From Marinomonas agarivorans (GTDB lineage: Bacteria > Pseudomonadota > Gammaproteobacteria > Pseudomonadales > Marinomonadaceae): 64,000 bases of DNA. The stretch's first letter is position 1. The number at the start of each line of letters is the position of its first letter. This document shows, in pieces, positions 15,469 through 23,520 of this stretch. Position numbers and translations under genes: made by a program. The notes under the pieces are model-generated. The model ran no database searches. It was not told the origin of the DNA and was given only the letters and a program-made list of their open reading frames with translations. The stretch is taken from contig NHNK02000005.1 in the NCBI GenBank assembly GCA_002173415.2, positions 62,001-126,000 on the forward strand, read 5' to 3'.

Positions 15469-17367
15469 TCAACGCTTCTTTTTTCTGATTTCTTCCATGA
15501 TTCTGTACGTTTCTTCGCGGTCATTTGGATTATTAATAGTTTCGTTCCCTTTACTTTTCAACCTAGCAATAGCGGTATTTAAGCCTAAGTTTTGCTCTTT
15601 TTCCATTATCATGTCGATAACTTCTTGTTTTGCATTGGAAATACTCGATTTTGTATAAGCATCAGGATGATTGAGTAAAGCATAAATAACCTGAATCTGT
15701 TGTGCGTTTGCATTTTTTCCTAACGTATTATGTCCTAGAAAATGCCCAACATTCTTCGTTGCATTTTTTTTAAAGAAACGCCAAACGCTGCTGAGTGTTT
15801 GTAATTCAATCTCTGGCTGCCTTAAAACAGGGTCACTTATTTCAATGTCTTGAGCGATATGGGGGTGCAATAATAAACAAAGAAGCGCTTGTTCAACTTT
15901 ATTGAGAGCCGGTGTTGTGGTGTGTAAATTGACCGCTTTTTGTTTCGTTACTGGTTGGTAATAGGGCGTATTAGTGCCTTGTGGCTGCGTGTAATGGGAT
16001 GCGTCTTGTAATTGGTTTTGGCCAGAGTTAGGAGTTTGTGGTCGATAACGATTTGCTTCCTGCTGCTTTTGGCTAAGTTGCGTAGATAAGGTTTCAATAT
16101 CTATACGAGCATGTTCTGCTAGCTGTTTTAATAATACAGATTTGAACGTAATGTCTGGTAATTGGCCGATTAATGCAATTACATTTTGGGTAAATTGGGC
16201 TTCGCCTTCTTCATCATTAAGTGTGACTTGGCTGCGAGCATACTCAAATAGAACATGTGTTAAAGAACTTGAGTCATCTAGCTTCTTTAAAAATGCTTCT
16301 TGTCCCTGTTGCCGGACTAATGAGTCTGGGTCCTCGCCTTCTGGCAAAAATAAAAAACGAATTTGTTTGCCATCTTGCATAACAGGAAGAGCGGCTTCCA
16401 ATCCACGAATTGCCGCAGCGCGACCGGCTTTGTCGCCATCAAAGCAGAGTGTGACTTTATCAACTAATTTGAATATTTTGCGAATATGTTGGCTATTAAC
16501 GGATGTTCCCAAGGTCGCTAAGGCATTGGTTATACCGTGTTGTGCGAGCACGATAACATCCATATAGCCTTCAACAATGATCAAGTGGTCAAGAGTGCGG
16601 CTGTTTTGTTTTGCTTCATAGAGTCCATACAACTCTTGGCTTTTATGAAAAACAGCGGTCTCAGGTGAATTTAAATATTTAGGCTTTTCATCGCCAAATG
16701 CTCGACCACCAAAGGCGATGACTCTACCTCTTGCATCTCGAATAGGAAATATAATTCGGTCGCGGAATCGATCGTAATAGTGGCCCGGTTGTTCGTTTTT
16801 CTCGATCAACATACCGCTATGAAAGAGTTTCTCTTTTGTTTCGGAATTAGTGCCTAAATGAGTGAGTAAATTGTCCCAACCTGAAGGCGCAAAACCTAAA
16901 CCAAATACCTTGGCAATTTGGCCAGATAACCCTCTCTCATTTTTTAGGTACTCTGTTGCTCGCAGCTTCTCTGGACTTTTAATAAGTTGTTGTTGATAAA
17001 ATGTTGCGCTTTTAGAAAGAAGATCTAGCAGTTCTGCATTTTGTTCGTAACGATCAGGTGCTCCTTGTTCTCTCGGAACCTCCAGCCCAACATCTTTTGC
17101 CAGTAATTCGATAGTTTCGACAAAGTCTAAATGGTCATGCTCCATAACAAACGAAATAGCATTGCCGCCAGCGCCACAACCGAAACAGTAATAAAATTGC
17201 TTATTTGGATTGACGCTAAAGGAAGGGCTTTTTTCATTGTGAAAAGGGCAGAGAGCAGAGTAATTTTGTCCAGTTTTTTTTAAGGTCAGACGGGACGAAA
17301 TAACATCAGCGATATCAGTGCGAGCTAAAAGCTCATCAATAAACTGATCGGGTATACGTCCGGCCAT
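15469..17367 (-). CDS. dnaG: DNA primase
   Basis: Synthesises RNA primers at the replication fork. The 632-residue protein has all three parts. The N-terminal CHC2 zinc finger has Cys40, His43, Cys61 and Cys64 (CPFHNEK and CFGCG). The central TOPRIM catalytic core includes VEGYMDVIVLA and LCFDGDKAGR. A C-terminal helicase-binding domain begins around residue 490 and is preceded by a Gln/Asn/Thr-rich linker (about 430-480). Length is somewhat greater than E. coli's 581 residues, mainly because of this linker. AAGG precedes the start. It lies in the usual place between yqeY and rpoD. Confidence 0.97.
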   Translation of the reverse strand: MAGRIPDQFIDELLARTDIADVISSRLTLKKTGQNYSALCPFHNEKSPSFSVNPNKQFYYCFGCGAGGNAISFVMEHDHLDFVETIELLAKDVGLEVPREQGAPDRYEQNAELLDLLSKSATFYQQQLIKSPEKLRATEYLKNERGLSGQIAKVFGLGFAPSGWDNLLTHLGTNSETKEKLFHSGMLIEKNEQPGHYYDRFRDRIIFPIRDARGRVIAFGGRAFGDEKPKYLNSPETAVFHKSQELYGLYEAKQNSRTLDHLIIVEGYMDVIVLAQHGITNALATLGTSVNSQHIRKIFKLVDKVTLCFDGDKAGRAAAIRGLEAALPVMQDGKQIRFLFLPEGEDPDSLVRQQGQEAFLKKLDDSSSLTHVLFEYARSQVTLNDEEGEAQFTQNVIALIGQLPDITFKSVLLKQLAEHARIDIETLSTQLSQKQQEANRYRPQTPNSGQNQLQDASHYTQPQGTNTPYYQPVTKQKAVNLHTTTPALNKVEQALLCLLLHPHIAQDIEISDPVLRQPEIELQTLSSVWRFFKKNATKNVGHFLGHNTLGKNANAQQIQVIYALLNHPDAYTKSSISNAKQEVIDMIMEKEQNLGLNTAIARLKSKGNETINNPNDREETYRIMEEIRKKKR

Positions 17368-17394
17368 AAAAAAACCTTAAAAAGGGGGAATGAA

Positions 17395-17841
17395 CTAATT
17401 TAACAGGAGTTTAACAAATTTACTGACTTGTGCCATATCGCCACGACCTTGAACTTGTGGTTTAACAATGGCCATAACTGCTCCCATTGATTGCATTGAA
17501 GTTGCGCCAGATTCACTAATAGCGGCTTCAACAATCGCCTTAACTTCTTCTTCAGTAAGAGGTGTGGGTAAAAACTCTTGCAAAATGGCGATTTCATCTG
17601 TCTCTATGGCTGCTAAATCTTCGCGTCCACCATCTGTAAACTGTTGAACAGAGTCTTTGCGTTGTTTCACCATTTTGTCGAGAACTGATAGAACACGAGC
17701 ATCATCCAATTCTATCCGTTCATCCACTTCGATTTTTTTGCACTCAGACAAAATGTTACGAATGAGGGTGACGCGGCTTTTTTCTTTCGCACGCATGGCA
17801 GTTTTAAGTGCTTCAGAAATAGTGCTTTTTAACTCAGACAT
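17395..17841 (-). CDS. yqeY: GatB/YqeY domain-containing protein
   Basis: A small helical protein of 148 residues with the YqeY fold, related to the tRNA-binding tail of the amidotransferase subunit GatB. Typical stretches are ALKTAMRAKEKSRVTLIRNI near the N-terminus, FLPTPLTEEEVKAIV, and the Gly-rich MGAVMAIVKPQVQGRGD near the end. The function is unproven; binding to tRNA is inferred from the domain. The frame is open further upstream, but AGGAG just before ATG 17841 and the family N-terminus (MSELKSTI) fix the start. It sits between rpsU and dnaG, an arrangement common outside the enterobacteria. Confidence 0.92.
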   Translation of the reverse strand: MSELKSTISEALKTAMRAKEKSRVTLIRNILSECKKIEVDERIELDDARVLSVLDKMVKQRKDSVQQFTDGGREDLAAIETDEIAILQEFLPTPLTEEEVKAIVEAAISESGATSMQSMGAVMAIVKPQVQGRGDMAQVSKFVKLLLN

Positions 17842-17865
17842 GCTGATCTCCTTAACGTTAAGCAT

Positions 17866-17892
17866 AAAAAAACGGCTAGTTTGCACTAGCCG
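17866..17892 (-). terminator. Terminator between rpsU and yqeY-dnaG-rpoD
   Basis: On the minus strand CGGCTAGT pairs with ACTAGCCG around a GCAA tetraloop (plus coordinates 17873-17892), followed by seven Ts (17866-17872). It lies between rpsU and yqeY. E. coli has a partial terminator in the same place that lets far more S21 than primase be made; this is probably its equivalent. Confidence 0.85.
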
Positions 17893-17899
17893 CTCTTTA

Positions 17900-17932
17900 A
17901 TCCTATAACCAGTTAGCACTGGCTCATAGGAT
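17900..17932 (-). other. Second hairpin in the rpsU-yqeY gap
   Basis: ATCCTAT (17900-17906) pairs with ATAGGAT (17926-17932), and inside it CCAGT (17909-17913) pairs with ACTGG (17918-17922) around TAGC. It directly precedes the terminator on the transcript. It may be an RNA processing or stability element; there is no U-run. Confidence 0.6.
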
Positions 17933-17968
17933 GTGTTTGTTACACAAATATTGTGTTACCTAGTAATT

Positions 17969-18184
17969 CTAGTACAAACGTTGGAATTTCTTTTGCTCAC
18001 GAGAAACTTTTTTCGCATGACGTTTTACCGCAGCAGCAGCAGCACGTTTACGTAAAGTTGTTGGTTTTTCGTAGCATTCACGACGACGAACTTCAGCAAG
18101 AATACCTGCTTTTTCGCAAGAGCGCTTAAAACGGCGCAAAGTAATGTCAAATGATTCGTTTTCTTTTGCTTTAACTCTTGGCAT
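17969..18184 (-). CDS. rpsU: 30S ribosomal protein S21
   Basis: A basic 71-residue ribosomal protein. It begins [20 protein letters not shown], contains the family signature [18 protein letters not shown], and ends in a Lys/Arg-rich helix. This is the standard S21 length and sequence. It is the first gene of the macromolecular synthesis operon, with AGG before the start codon and a near-consensus sigma-70 promoter about 50-80 bases upstream. The hairpin terminator after it separates its expression from the genes downstream. Confidence 0.97.
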   Translation of the reverse strand: MPRVKAKENESFDITLRRFKRSCEKAGILAEVRRRECYEKPTTLRKRAAAAAVKRHAKKVSREQKKFQRLY

Positions 18185-18233
18185 TTATAATTTACCTGTA
18201 ATTGGGTTGTTTCAACAAAATTGAAGTGCAAAT

Positions 18234-18262
18234 ATTATACTGATGTTTTGGCATCTTTTCAA
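18234..18262 (-). promoter_or_regulatory. Sigma-70 promoter of the rpsU operon
   Basis: On the minus strand the -35 box TTGAAA (18257-18262) and a perfect -10 box TATAAT (18234-18239) are separated by exactly 17 bases. Transcription would start about 40-45 bases before the rpsU start codon. Confidence 0.85.
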
Positions 18263-18523
18263 AACATAAAAAGCACTTAGTATTTTCGGCAACTGAGCAT
18301 TCGTTGTTGCTCATATAAACCGCATATTAATTGTATATTTCTAATAAATTTTGACTTGTATTTTTGGGTGTCGAGATCAATTCTCGAAGTAAAAAATCAC
18401 CTGCCTTTCAATTTGTTGATAAAAACGGGCGAACTATACGTATTTCATGCAGCAATGTCTATTTATATTTTAACAGTAAAAGAAAGGGGATTTTATGGGG
18501 TACAATAGAAGATTCAGGAAATG

Positions 18524-18557
18524 TTAGTCAGCAGAGAATATTAGTCAGCAGAGAATA
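18524..18557. repeat. 17-bp perfect tandem duplication just before tsaD
   Basis: TTAGTCAGCAGAGAATA occurs twice, head to tail, at 18524-18540 and 18541-18557. The second copy ends seven bases before the tsaD ATG, so the AGAG that might serve as a weak ribosome-binding site is duplicated. Confidence 0.95.
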
Positions 18558-18564
18558 GTTGTTT

Positions 18565-19599
18565 ATGAAAGTCTTGGGTTTAGAAACCTCTTGTGATGAA
18601 ACTGGCCTTGCCATTTATGATACGAACCAAGGTTTGTTATCCCATAAAATTTACTCACAAATTGAAAAGCATGCCGAGTATGGTGGTGTCGTGCCGGAGT
18701 TAGCATCGCGAGATCATATTCGCAAAACTTTGCCTTTAATTGATGAGGTTTTAGCTGATGCAGGTTTGACAAAACAACAGCTCGACGGTGTGGCGTTTAC
18801 TAGTGGCCCAGGTTTGGTTGGGGCGTTAATGGCGGGTGCAACAATTGGCCGCTCTCTGGCTATGGCATTAGGCATTCCTGCTATAGGAGTTCATCATATG
18901 GAAGGACATTTGCTTGCCCCTATGCTGGAAGAAAAACAACCTGCTATGCCTTTTGTGGCGTTATTAGTTTCTGGTGGACATACGCAATTAGTAAGAGTGG
19001 AAGGCATTGGACAATACACATTACTTGGGCAGTCATTAGATGATGCTGCTGGTGAGGCATTCGATAAAGCAGCTAAGATGATTGCTTTACCTTACCCTGG
19101 AGGTCCTCAGATTGCTCTTCTAGCACAATCTGGTAAAAAACGGGAAGGGCTTATATTTCCAAGGCCTATGACAGACAGACCAGGGTTAGATTTTAGTTTT
19201 AGTGGTTTAAAGACGGCGTTTTTAACGGCTTTGCATAACGCACTGGATAATAAAGAGTTTGATGAGCAATTTAAGGCAGACCTTGCTTTGGCTTTTGAAG
19301 AGGCGGTGGTGGATACATTAACAATTAAGTGTCGTCGAGCGCTCGAACAGGAAAAAGTAAGTCAATTAGTAATTGCCGGTGGTGTAAGTGCAAATAGGCG
19401 TTTACGTCAGCAATTAGAAAGCAAGCTGGGTCAAATAGGCGCCAGTGTTTTTTATGCGCGTCCCGAGCTCTGCACAGATAATGGTGCAATGATTGCGTAT
19501 GCTGGTGCGCAACGACTGTTAGCGGGGCAAACAAGCGATTTAGATTTAGCTATTCGTGCTCGCTGGCCTTTGTCTGAATTACGTCCGCTTACAGAATAG
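18565..19599 (+). CDS. tsaD: tRNA N6-adenosine threonylcarbamoyltransferase TsaD
   Basis: Transfers the threonylcarbamoyl group to A37 of tRNAs that read ANN codons, working with TsaB and TsaE. The 344-residue protein begins [19 protein letters not shown]. The metal-binding HHMEGHL has histidines near 111 and 115, and [18 protein letters not shown] and [10 protein letters not shown] are all characteristic. ATG 18565 is preferred to the in-frame TTG at 18559. The Shine-Dalgarno site is weak and lies within a 17-bp duplication. tsaD is divergent from rpsU, the classic arrangement, and is followed 13 bases later by folB. Confidence 0.97.
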   Translation: MKVLGLETSCDETGLAIYDTNQGLLSHKIYSQIEKHAEYGGVVPELASRDHIRKTLPLIDEVLADAGLTKQQLDGVAFTSGPGLVGALMAGATIGRSLAMALGIPAIGVHHMEGHLLAPMLEEKQPAMPFVALLVSGGHTQLVRVEGIGQYTLLGQSLDDAAGEAFDKAAKMIALPYPGGPQIALLAQSGKKREGLIFPRPMTDRPGLDFSFSGLKTAFLTALHNALDNKEFDEQFKADLALAFEEAVVDTLTIKCRRALEQEKVSQLVIAGGVSANRRLRQQLESKLGQIGASVFYARPELCTDNGAMIAYAGAQRLLAGQTSDLDLAIRARWPLSELRPLTE

Positions 19600-19612
19600 A
19601 GGAGCACACTCT

Positions 19613-19966
19613 GTGCAAGATATTGTATTTATTGAAGGGCTGGAAGTTCAGTCGGTTATAGGTGTTTATGATTGGGAAAAGCAAATTAAGCAAACCTTAT
19701 TGTTTGATTTGCAAATGGAGCAAGATAATACCTTGTCAGCGGTGAATGATGAATTAACAAAAACATTGGACTACGAGGCAATTGCGAATTTTATTACTCG
19801 CTATTGTCAAGCAAATACATTTGAGTTGATTGAAACACTGGCTGAGCGTTTGGTCGCTGAATTGCTAGCAACATTTTCGATGCAATCGATTGAGTTAACC
19901 TTAAGAAAACCCACAGCAGTTCCTGCAGCGAAATCCGTAGGCGTAAAAATCCGTCGTACTCGTTGA
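19613..19966 (+). CDS. folB: Dihydroneopterin aldolase
   Basis: Folate pathway enzyme that converts dihydroneopterin to 6-hydroxymethyl-dihydropterin and glycolaldehyde. The 117-residue product starts at GTG (VQDIVFIEGLEVQSVIGVYD) with GAGGAG at 19599-19604. The N-terminal IGVYDWEK, central LDYEAIANFI and FELIETLAERLV, and the LRKPTAVPAAKSVGVKI end all match FolB. An upstream in-frame start inside tsaD is not needed. Neither plsY nor folK, often beside folB, is present here. Confidence 0.93.
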   Translation: MQDIVFIEGLEVQSVIGVYDWEKQIKQTLLFDLQMEQDNTLSAVNDELTKTLDYEAIANFITRYCQANTFELIETLAERLVAELLATFSMQSIELTLRKPTAVPAAKSVGVKIRRTR

Positions 19967-19982
19967 GTTAAAGCGGCATTAA

Positions 19983-20016
19983 AAACATGAATAACCTCGC
20001 AGTGCTATTCATGTTT
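19983..20016. terminator. Terminator between folB and cca
   Basis: AAACATGAATA (19983-19993) pairs with TATTCATGTTT (20006-20016) around a 12-base loop. The T-run is on the minus strand, so it best serves cca, but it can stop folB transcripts as well. Confidence 0.7.
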
Positions 20017-20033
20017 CTGGCTCTCTTCTGCTT

Positions 20034-21155
20034 TTACTTCAAATGACTCACCAAAGAATTTTGGCTTTCTTGCAAGCGTGTTAAACGGGCTTGTTGTAAA
20101 GCTTCTCCTAATTCTGCGCCTTGAAGGCCTTGCTCTAGGAAGGTTTTAGCGGATACATCGGCAATGGTTTTTCTAAGTTGATGCCAGTCTTCTTCGGAAG
20201 TTTTGGTAAGTTTGCTAAGTAGATGGGCCAACTCTGCGTAAGGTTGTGGTTTTTTAATGGCGTTAAATTTAGTAAGCCAATGCAGCCAGTGTTGTGCCGT
20301 TAGAGGGAATTGAGCCGTCGCCATAAATTCATTGGTTAAATTGGCATAGAATTTATATTGATTTGGGCAAGTAAGTACTTTTTGTAGGGATTCCAGTTCT
20401 ACAAGAGGAGTTTGATGGCAAATAAAAGCCCATCTTAAAGTAGGCTTGTTTAGCTGTATTAGCATTTTGGGGCGCTGGGCGATGTACTCTGCGATCTGTG
20501 CCCAATGTAGGTTAGGTAAAATATGTGTAAGAGCACCACATTCTTGCAGTGTATTAAAAAAAATGTCGGGATGTTTATAACCCAGTGCTTTTTCTAACTC
20601 TCGCCATATGCGTTCTTGCGATAAACTTTTTAGTTCTCCAGAAAGGCTGATACTGCGCATTAAATCTAGTGTTTCTGGGGCAATAGTAAAGTTGAACTCG
20701 AAGAAGCGAGCCGCAAATCGAGCAACTCGTAGTACTCGTAAGGGGTCTTCAATAAAGGCATCGGATACATGGCGCAGAATGCGGTTGTTAAGGTCTTGCT
20801 CGCCTCCATAGGGGTCGATTAAATCACCTTGCTGATTTTGCGCCATGGCATTAATTGTTAAATCCCGTCGAATGAGATCGTCTTCCAATCGAATGGTTGG
20901 GGCGAAATCGCAAATAAAACCTGTATAACCTTGCCCTTGTTTTTTTTCGGTACGGGCCAAGGCATATTCTTCTTTCGTTTTTGGGTGCAGAAAAACAGGA
21001 AACTGTTTGCCAACTTGTTGATAGCCTTTTGCAATTAACTGATCGGGCGTTGCGCCTGTAATTACCCAGTCTTTGTCAATGACGTCTAATCCGAGCAATT
21101 TATCGCGTACGGCGCCACCCACTAAATAAACCTGATGCTTGGACGAATTAGTCAT
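20034..21155 (-). CDS. cca: CCA tRNA nucleotidyltransferase
   Basis: Adds or repairs the 3'-CCA end of tRNAs. The N-terminal class II nucleotidyltransferase head has [13 protein letters not shown] and the catalytic DKD at residues 27-29, followed by [23 protein letters not shown] and the [10 protein letters not shown] region. At 373 residues it is shorter than E. coli Cca (412), and no HD-type phosphohydrolase motif is seen in the C-terminal part. So this is likely the form without the HD domain. It is the last gene of the lptD-to-cca run, nine bases after glpE. Confidence 0.95.
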   Translation of the reverse strand: MTNSSKHQVYLVGGAVRDKLLGLDVIDKDWVITGATPDQLIAKGYQQVGKQFPVFLHPKTKEEYALARTEKKQGQGYTGFICDFAPTIRLEDDLIRRDLTINAMAQNQQGDLIDPYGGEQDLNNRILRHVSDAFIEDPLRVLRVARFAARFFEFNFTIAPETLDLMRSISLSGELKSLSQERIWRELEKALGYKHPDIFFNTLQECGALTHILPNLHWAQIAEYIAQRPKMLIQLNKPTLRWAFICHQTPLVELESLQKVLTCPNQYKFYANLTNEFMATAQFPLTAQHWLHWLTKFNAIKKPQPYAELAHLLSKLTKTSEEDWHQLRKTIADVSAKTFLEQGLQGAELGEALQQARLTRLQESQNSLVSHLK

Positions 21156-21164
21156 AGTAAAACT

Positions 21165-21482
21165 CTAATTAGATTCACAGCGCTCAGGTTGCTCAAGAAG
21201 CCACTGAGTAAAGCCGCCATTTAAAGAATATACTTCTTTAAAACCGACTGATGCTAAGTACTCCGCTGCATTTTTACTGCTATTGCCATGATAGCAACAT
21301 ACAATTATAGGCGTGTTCATATCGCTGGTGGCGATAAAGTCGGCAATGTTATCGTTTGTTAAATGTAAGGCGTGGCGAATGCGCCCATTGCTGAAACTGG
21401 CTGGGTCGCGGATATCAACCACTTTGGCGTTATTTTCTAATAACGGTAAGGCGTCAATAATATCGAGGCACTGATAAGTCAT
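21165..21482 (-). CDS. glpE: Rhodanese-domain protein, GlpE-like thiosulfate sulfurtransferase
   Basis: A single-domain rhodanese of 105 residues. The active-site loop CYHGNSS starts at Cys63 and is identical to that of E. coli GlpE, which transfers sulfane sulfur from thiosulfate to cyanide or thioredoxin in vitro. The N-terminal VVDIRDPASFSNGRIRHALHL segment is also typical. No glycerol-metabolism genes are nearby, so the glp name reflects sequence only. It lies between apaH and cca in the same direction. Confidence 0.9.
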   Translation of the reverse strand: MTYQCLDIIDALPLLENNAKVVDIRDPASFSNGRIRHALHLTNDNIADFIATSDMNTPIIVCCYHGNSSKNAAEYLASVGFKEVYSLNGGFTQWLLEQPERCESN

Positions 21483-21521
21483 GATATTGCTCTATTTTGT
21501 ATAAGTCGTCATAACGCGCTG

Positions 21522-22340
21522 TCATTCATAGTGGCAGGGCGTGCTAAATCGTTGGCCATCTTCCAAACGTAAAGCGGTTAGGCTGCTGCCCCAAACACAT
21601 CCAGTATCTAAGGCATGAATGGTTTCTTTTTTGGTTTTTCCTTCTAATGCTGCCCAATGTCCGAAGACAATCTGGCATTTCTTAGGCAACTTGGACGGAA
21701 AGTTGAACCAAGCATCGAAACCTTGTTTGGTGTCTGCATAAGTCGAACCCGCTTGTTTTAGATCGAGCTTGCCGCCTTTTTTACAGAATCGCATACGGGT
21801 AAAGTAATTGACAATGGCTCTTTGGCGGTCCATTCCTGTTAATTCATCTTTCCAATGATCAGGCTTATTGCCATACATAACCGCAAAAAAATCATCGGCA
21901 CGATCTGATATCAACATTTGATGTGCTTCTTGTGCGAGCGACAGCGCCTGCGGCAGATTCCAGCAAGGTGGAATGCCAGCATGGGACATGACAATATTCA
22001 GTCTGGCATCGTAATGACATAAAGGTTGTTGGATAAGCCAGTCTAGTAATGTGTCTCTATCAGGTGCATTAAGAATGTCTGCTAAAGTATCGGCTTTTTT
22101 TAAGTGAGCATGGCCACGGGCTACGGCGAGTAAATGTAAGTCGTGATTGCCTAAAACAACTTTAGCGGAATCTCGAATAGAGTGAATAAAACGCAACACA
22201 TCTAATGATTGAGGTCCCCTGTTGATTAAATCACCAGCAAACCAAAGTGAATCAGTTGCCTGATTAAAATCGATCAGTTTCAGTAACTCAGTTAAGGGAG
22301 TGAAACAGCCTTGTATATCTCCAATTGCATAGGTTGCCAT
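21522..22340 (-). CDS. apaH: Bis(5'-nucleosyl)-tetraphosphatase, symmetrical
   Basis: Hydrolyses Ap4A and related dinucleotides, and can remove Np4 caps from RNA. The 272-residue product has the metallophosphatase signatures GDIQGCFTPL (residues 7-16), GDLINRGPQSLDVL and GNHDLHLL, followed by MSHAGIPP and FGHWAALEG. It follows apaG by nine bases, the same order as in E. coli (apaG-apaH), and a glpE-like gene follows. Length and motifs are normal. Confidence 0.97.
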   Translation of the reverse strand: MATYAIGDIQGCFTPLTELLKLIDFNQATDSLWFAGDLINRGPQSLDVLRFIHSIRDSAKVVLGNHDLHLLAVARGHAHLKKADTLADILNAPDRDTLLDWLIQQPLCHYDARLNIVMSHAGIPPCWNLPQALSLAQEAHQMLISDRADDFFAVMYGNKPDHWKDELTGMDRQRAIVNYFTRMRFCKKGGKLDLKQAGSTYADTKQGFDAWFNFPSKLPKKCQIVFGHWAALEGKTKKETIHALDTGCVWGSSLTALRLEDGQRFSTPCHYE

Positions 22341-22349
22341 TGCTTCGCC

Positions 22350-22727
22350 CTAGTGTAATTGGTTGGGAACGGCCAATGAAAAAGCAGGGATAACAGCGTT
22401 GAATAAAGTACCATCTTCAGCCTGCATTTGATAACTACCTTGCATCGTGCCAACAACGGTATCTAGTACGGTGCCACTGGAGTATTGGTAGGTTTCACCA
22501 GGTTTTATGTAAGGTTGAACTCCAATAACTCCCATACCCCTAAGCTCTTGTGTTCTTTCATCTCCATTGGTCATGATCCAGTGTCTGGAAACTAATTGAG
22601 CGGTTTGCGTGCCTTCATTATGAATTTTGACATGATAAGCGAAGACATACTGCTCATTCTCTGGAATGGACTGTTCTGGTAAATATTCGGCGATCGCTTC
22701 AACTCGGACTTGATTAGTTAACATCAT
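22350..22727 (-). CDS. apaG: ApaG (Co2+/Mg2+ efflux-associated protein)
   Basis: A 125-residue single-domain protein with the fibronectin-like ApaG fold. Signature stretches are FAYHVKIHNEGTQTAQLVSR, GVIGVQPYIKPGETYQYSSG and GTMQGSYQM. Its biochemical role is still unclear. The frame is open further upstream within rsmA, but ATG 22727 (with a second ATG at 22724) preceded by AAGGAAC gives the family's usual N-terminus. It overlaps the end of rsmA by 14 bases, implying translational coupling. Confidence 0.93.
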   Translation of the reverse strand: MMLTNQVRVEAIAEYLPEQSIPENEQYVFAYHVKIHNEGTQTAQLVSRHWIMTNGDERTQELRGMGVIGVQPYIKPGETYQYSSGTVLDTVVGTMQGSYQMQAEDGTLFNAVIPAFSLAVPNQLH

Positions 22728-23520
22728 TAAGTTCCTTGCTGTGAACAAAGTTAGCAATACGGACAAAGTCACTAACATCCAAACGTTCTGGACGTAATCC
22801 GGCATCAATTTCTAGAGTATCAAAGTCCGTACTATCTAACACGCCTTTATAATTATTACGCAAGGTTTTTCTACGTTGTTGGAAACCAATGCGTACAACT
22901 TTTTCTAATGTATCAAAACTGTGAGCTAAGTAGGGTTTTTCTTTATGAGGACGCATACGTACGATGGCTGAATCTACTTTGGGTGCTGGGTCAAACGATT
23001 CTGGACCAACAATAAATAAAAAATCGACTTGACAATAATACTGAGCCATCACACTTAAACGGCCATATAAACTGTCACCAGGACGTGCTGCTAATCGATC
23101 AACCACTTCTTTTTGCAGCATAAAGTGCATGTCGTCAATAAAGCTAGCTTGTGAGAGCAAATGAAAAATCAATGGTGTTGAAATGTTATAAGGTAAGTTT
23201 CCAACAACGCGAAGATTGCCTTCACGGGCTAACTGGGAGAAATCAAACTTCATGGCATCCGCTTCGTGCACCCGTAGTTCAGGGTAACGGAATAAGTTTA
23301 CTTTTAGAATAGGAATTAGGTCTCTATCGAGTTCGACAACATCCATAGATTTGGTGACACTGATTAGGCCTTCTGTTAACGCCCCTTTACCAGGACCAAT
23401 TTCAACAATGTGTTGTCCTTCTTTTGGCGCAATACAGGCAATGATGCGTCGAATGATTCCATGATCGTGCAGGAAGTTTTGGCCAAAACGTTTTCTGGCT
23501 TTATGTTTGATTTTATTCAT
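22714..23520 (-). CDS. rsmA: 16S rRNA dimethyladenosine transferase (A1518/A1519)
   Basis: SAM-dependent enzyme (KsgA) that dimethylates two adjacent adenosines in helix 45 of 16S rRNA during 30S assembly. The 268-residue product begins with KARKRFGQNFLHDHGIIRRI. The SAM-binding motif is VEIGPGKGALTEGL, and the catalytic motif is NLPYNIS. It overlaps pdxA by four bases (ATGA) and apaG by 14, within the conserved pdxA-rsmA-apaG-apaH order. Sensitivity to kasugamycin would depend on it. Confidence 0.97.
   Translation of the reverse strand: MNKIKHKARKRFGQNFLHDHGIIRRIIACIAPKEGQHIVEIGPGKGALTEGLISVTKSMDVVELDRDLIPILKVNLFRYPELRVHEADAMKFDFSQLAREGNLRVVGNLPYNISTPLIFHLLSQASFIDDMHFMLQKEVVDRLAARPGDSLYGRLSVMAQYYCQVDFLFIVGPESFDPAPKVDSAIVRMRPHKEKPYLAHSFDTLEKVVRIGFQQRRKTLRNNYKGVLDSTDFDTLEIDAGLRPERLDVSDFVRIANFVHSKELNDVN

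Larger units (their letters stand above)
18185..18564. other. 380-base region between divergent rpsU and tsaD
   Basis: It holds the rpsU promoter (18234-18262, minus strand), a very AT-rich centre, a small inverted repeat CGAGA/TCTCG (18372-18386) and a 17-bp tandem duplication directly before tsaD (18524-18557). A 64-codon open frame with a TTG start is present but not convincing as a gene. No clear tsaD promoter was found. Confidence 0.6.

Noticed and set aside
18364-18558. 64-codon frame with TTG start before tsaD
   Set aside because: No ribosome-binding site, odd composition, and it ends inside the 17-bp duplication. It is probably chance in an AT-rich spacer.
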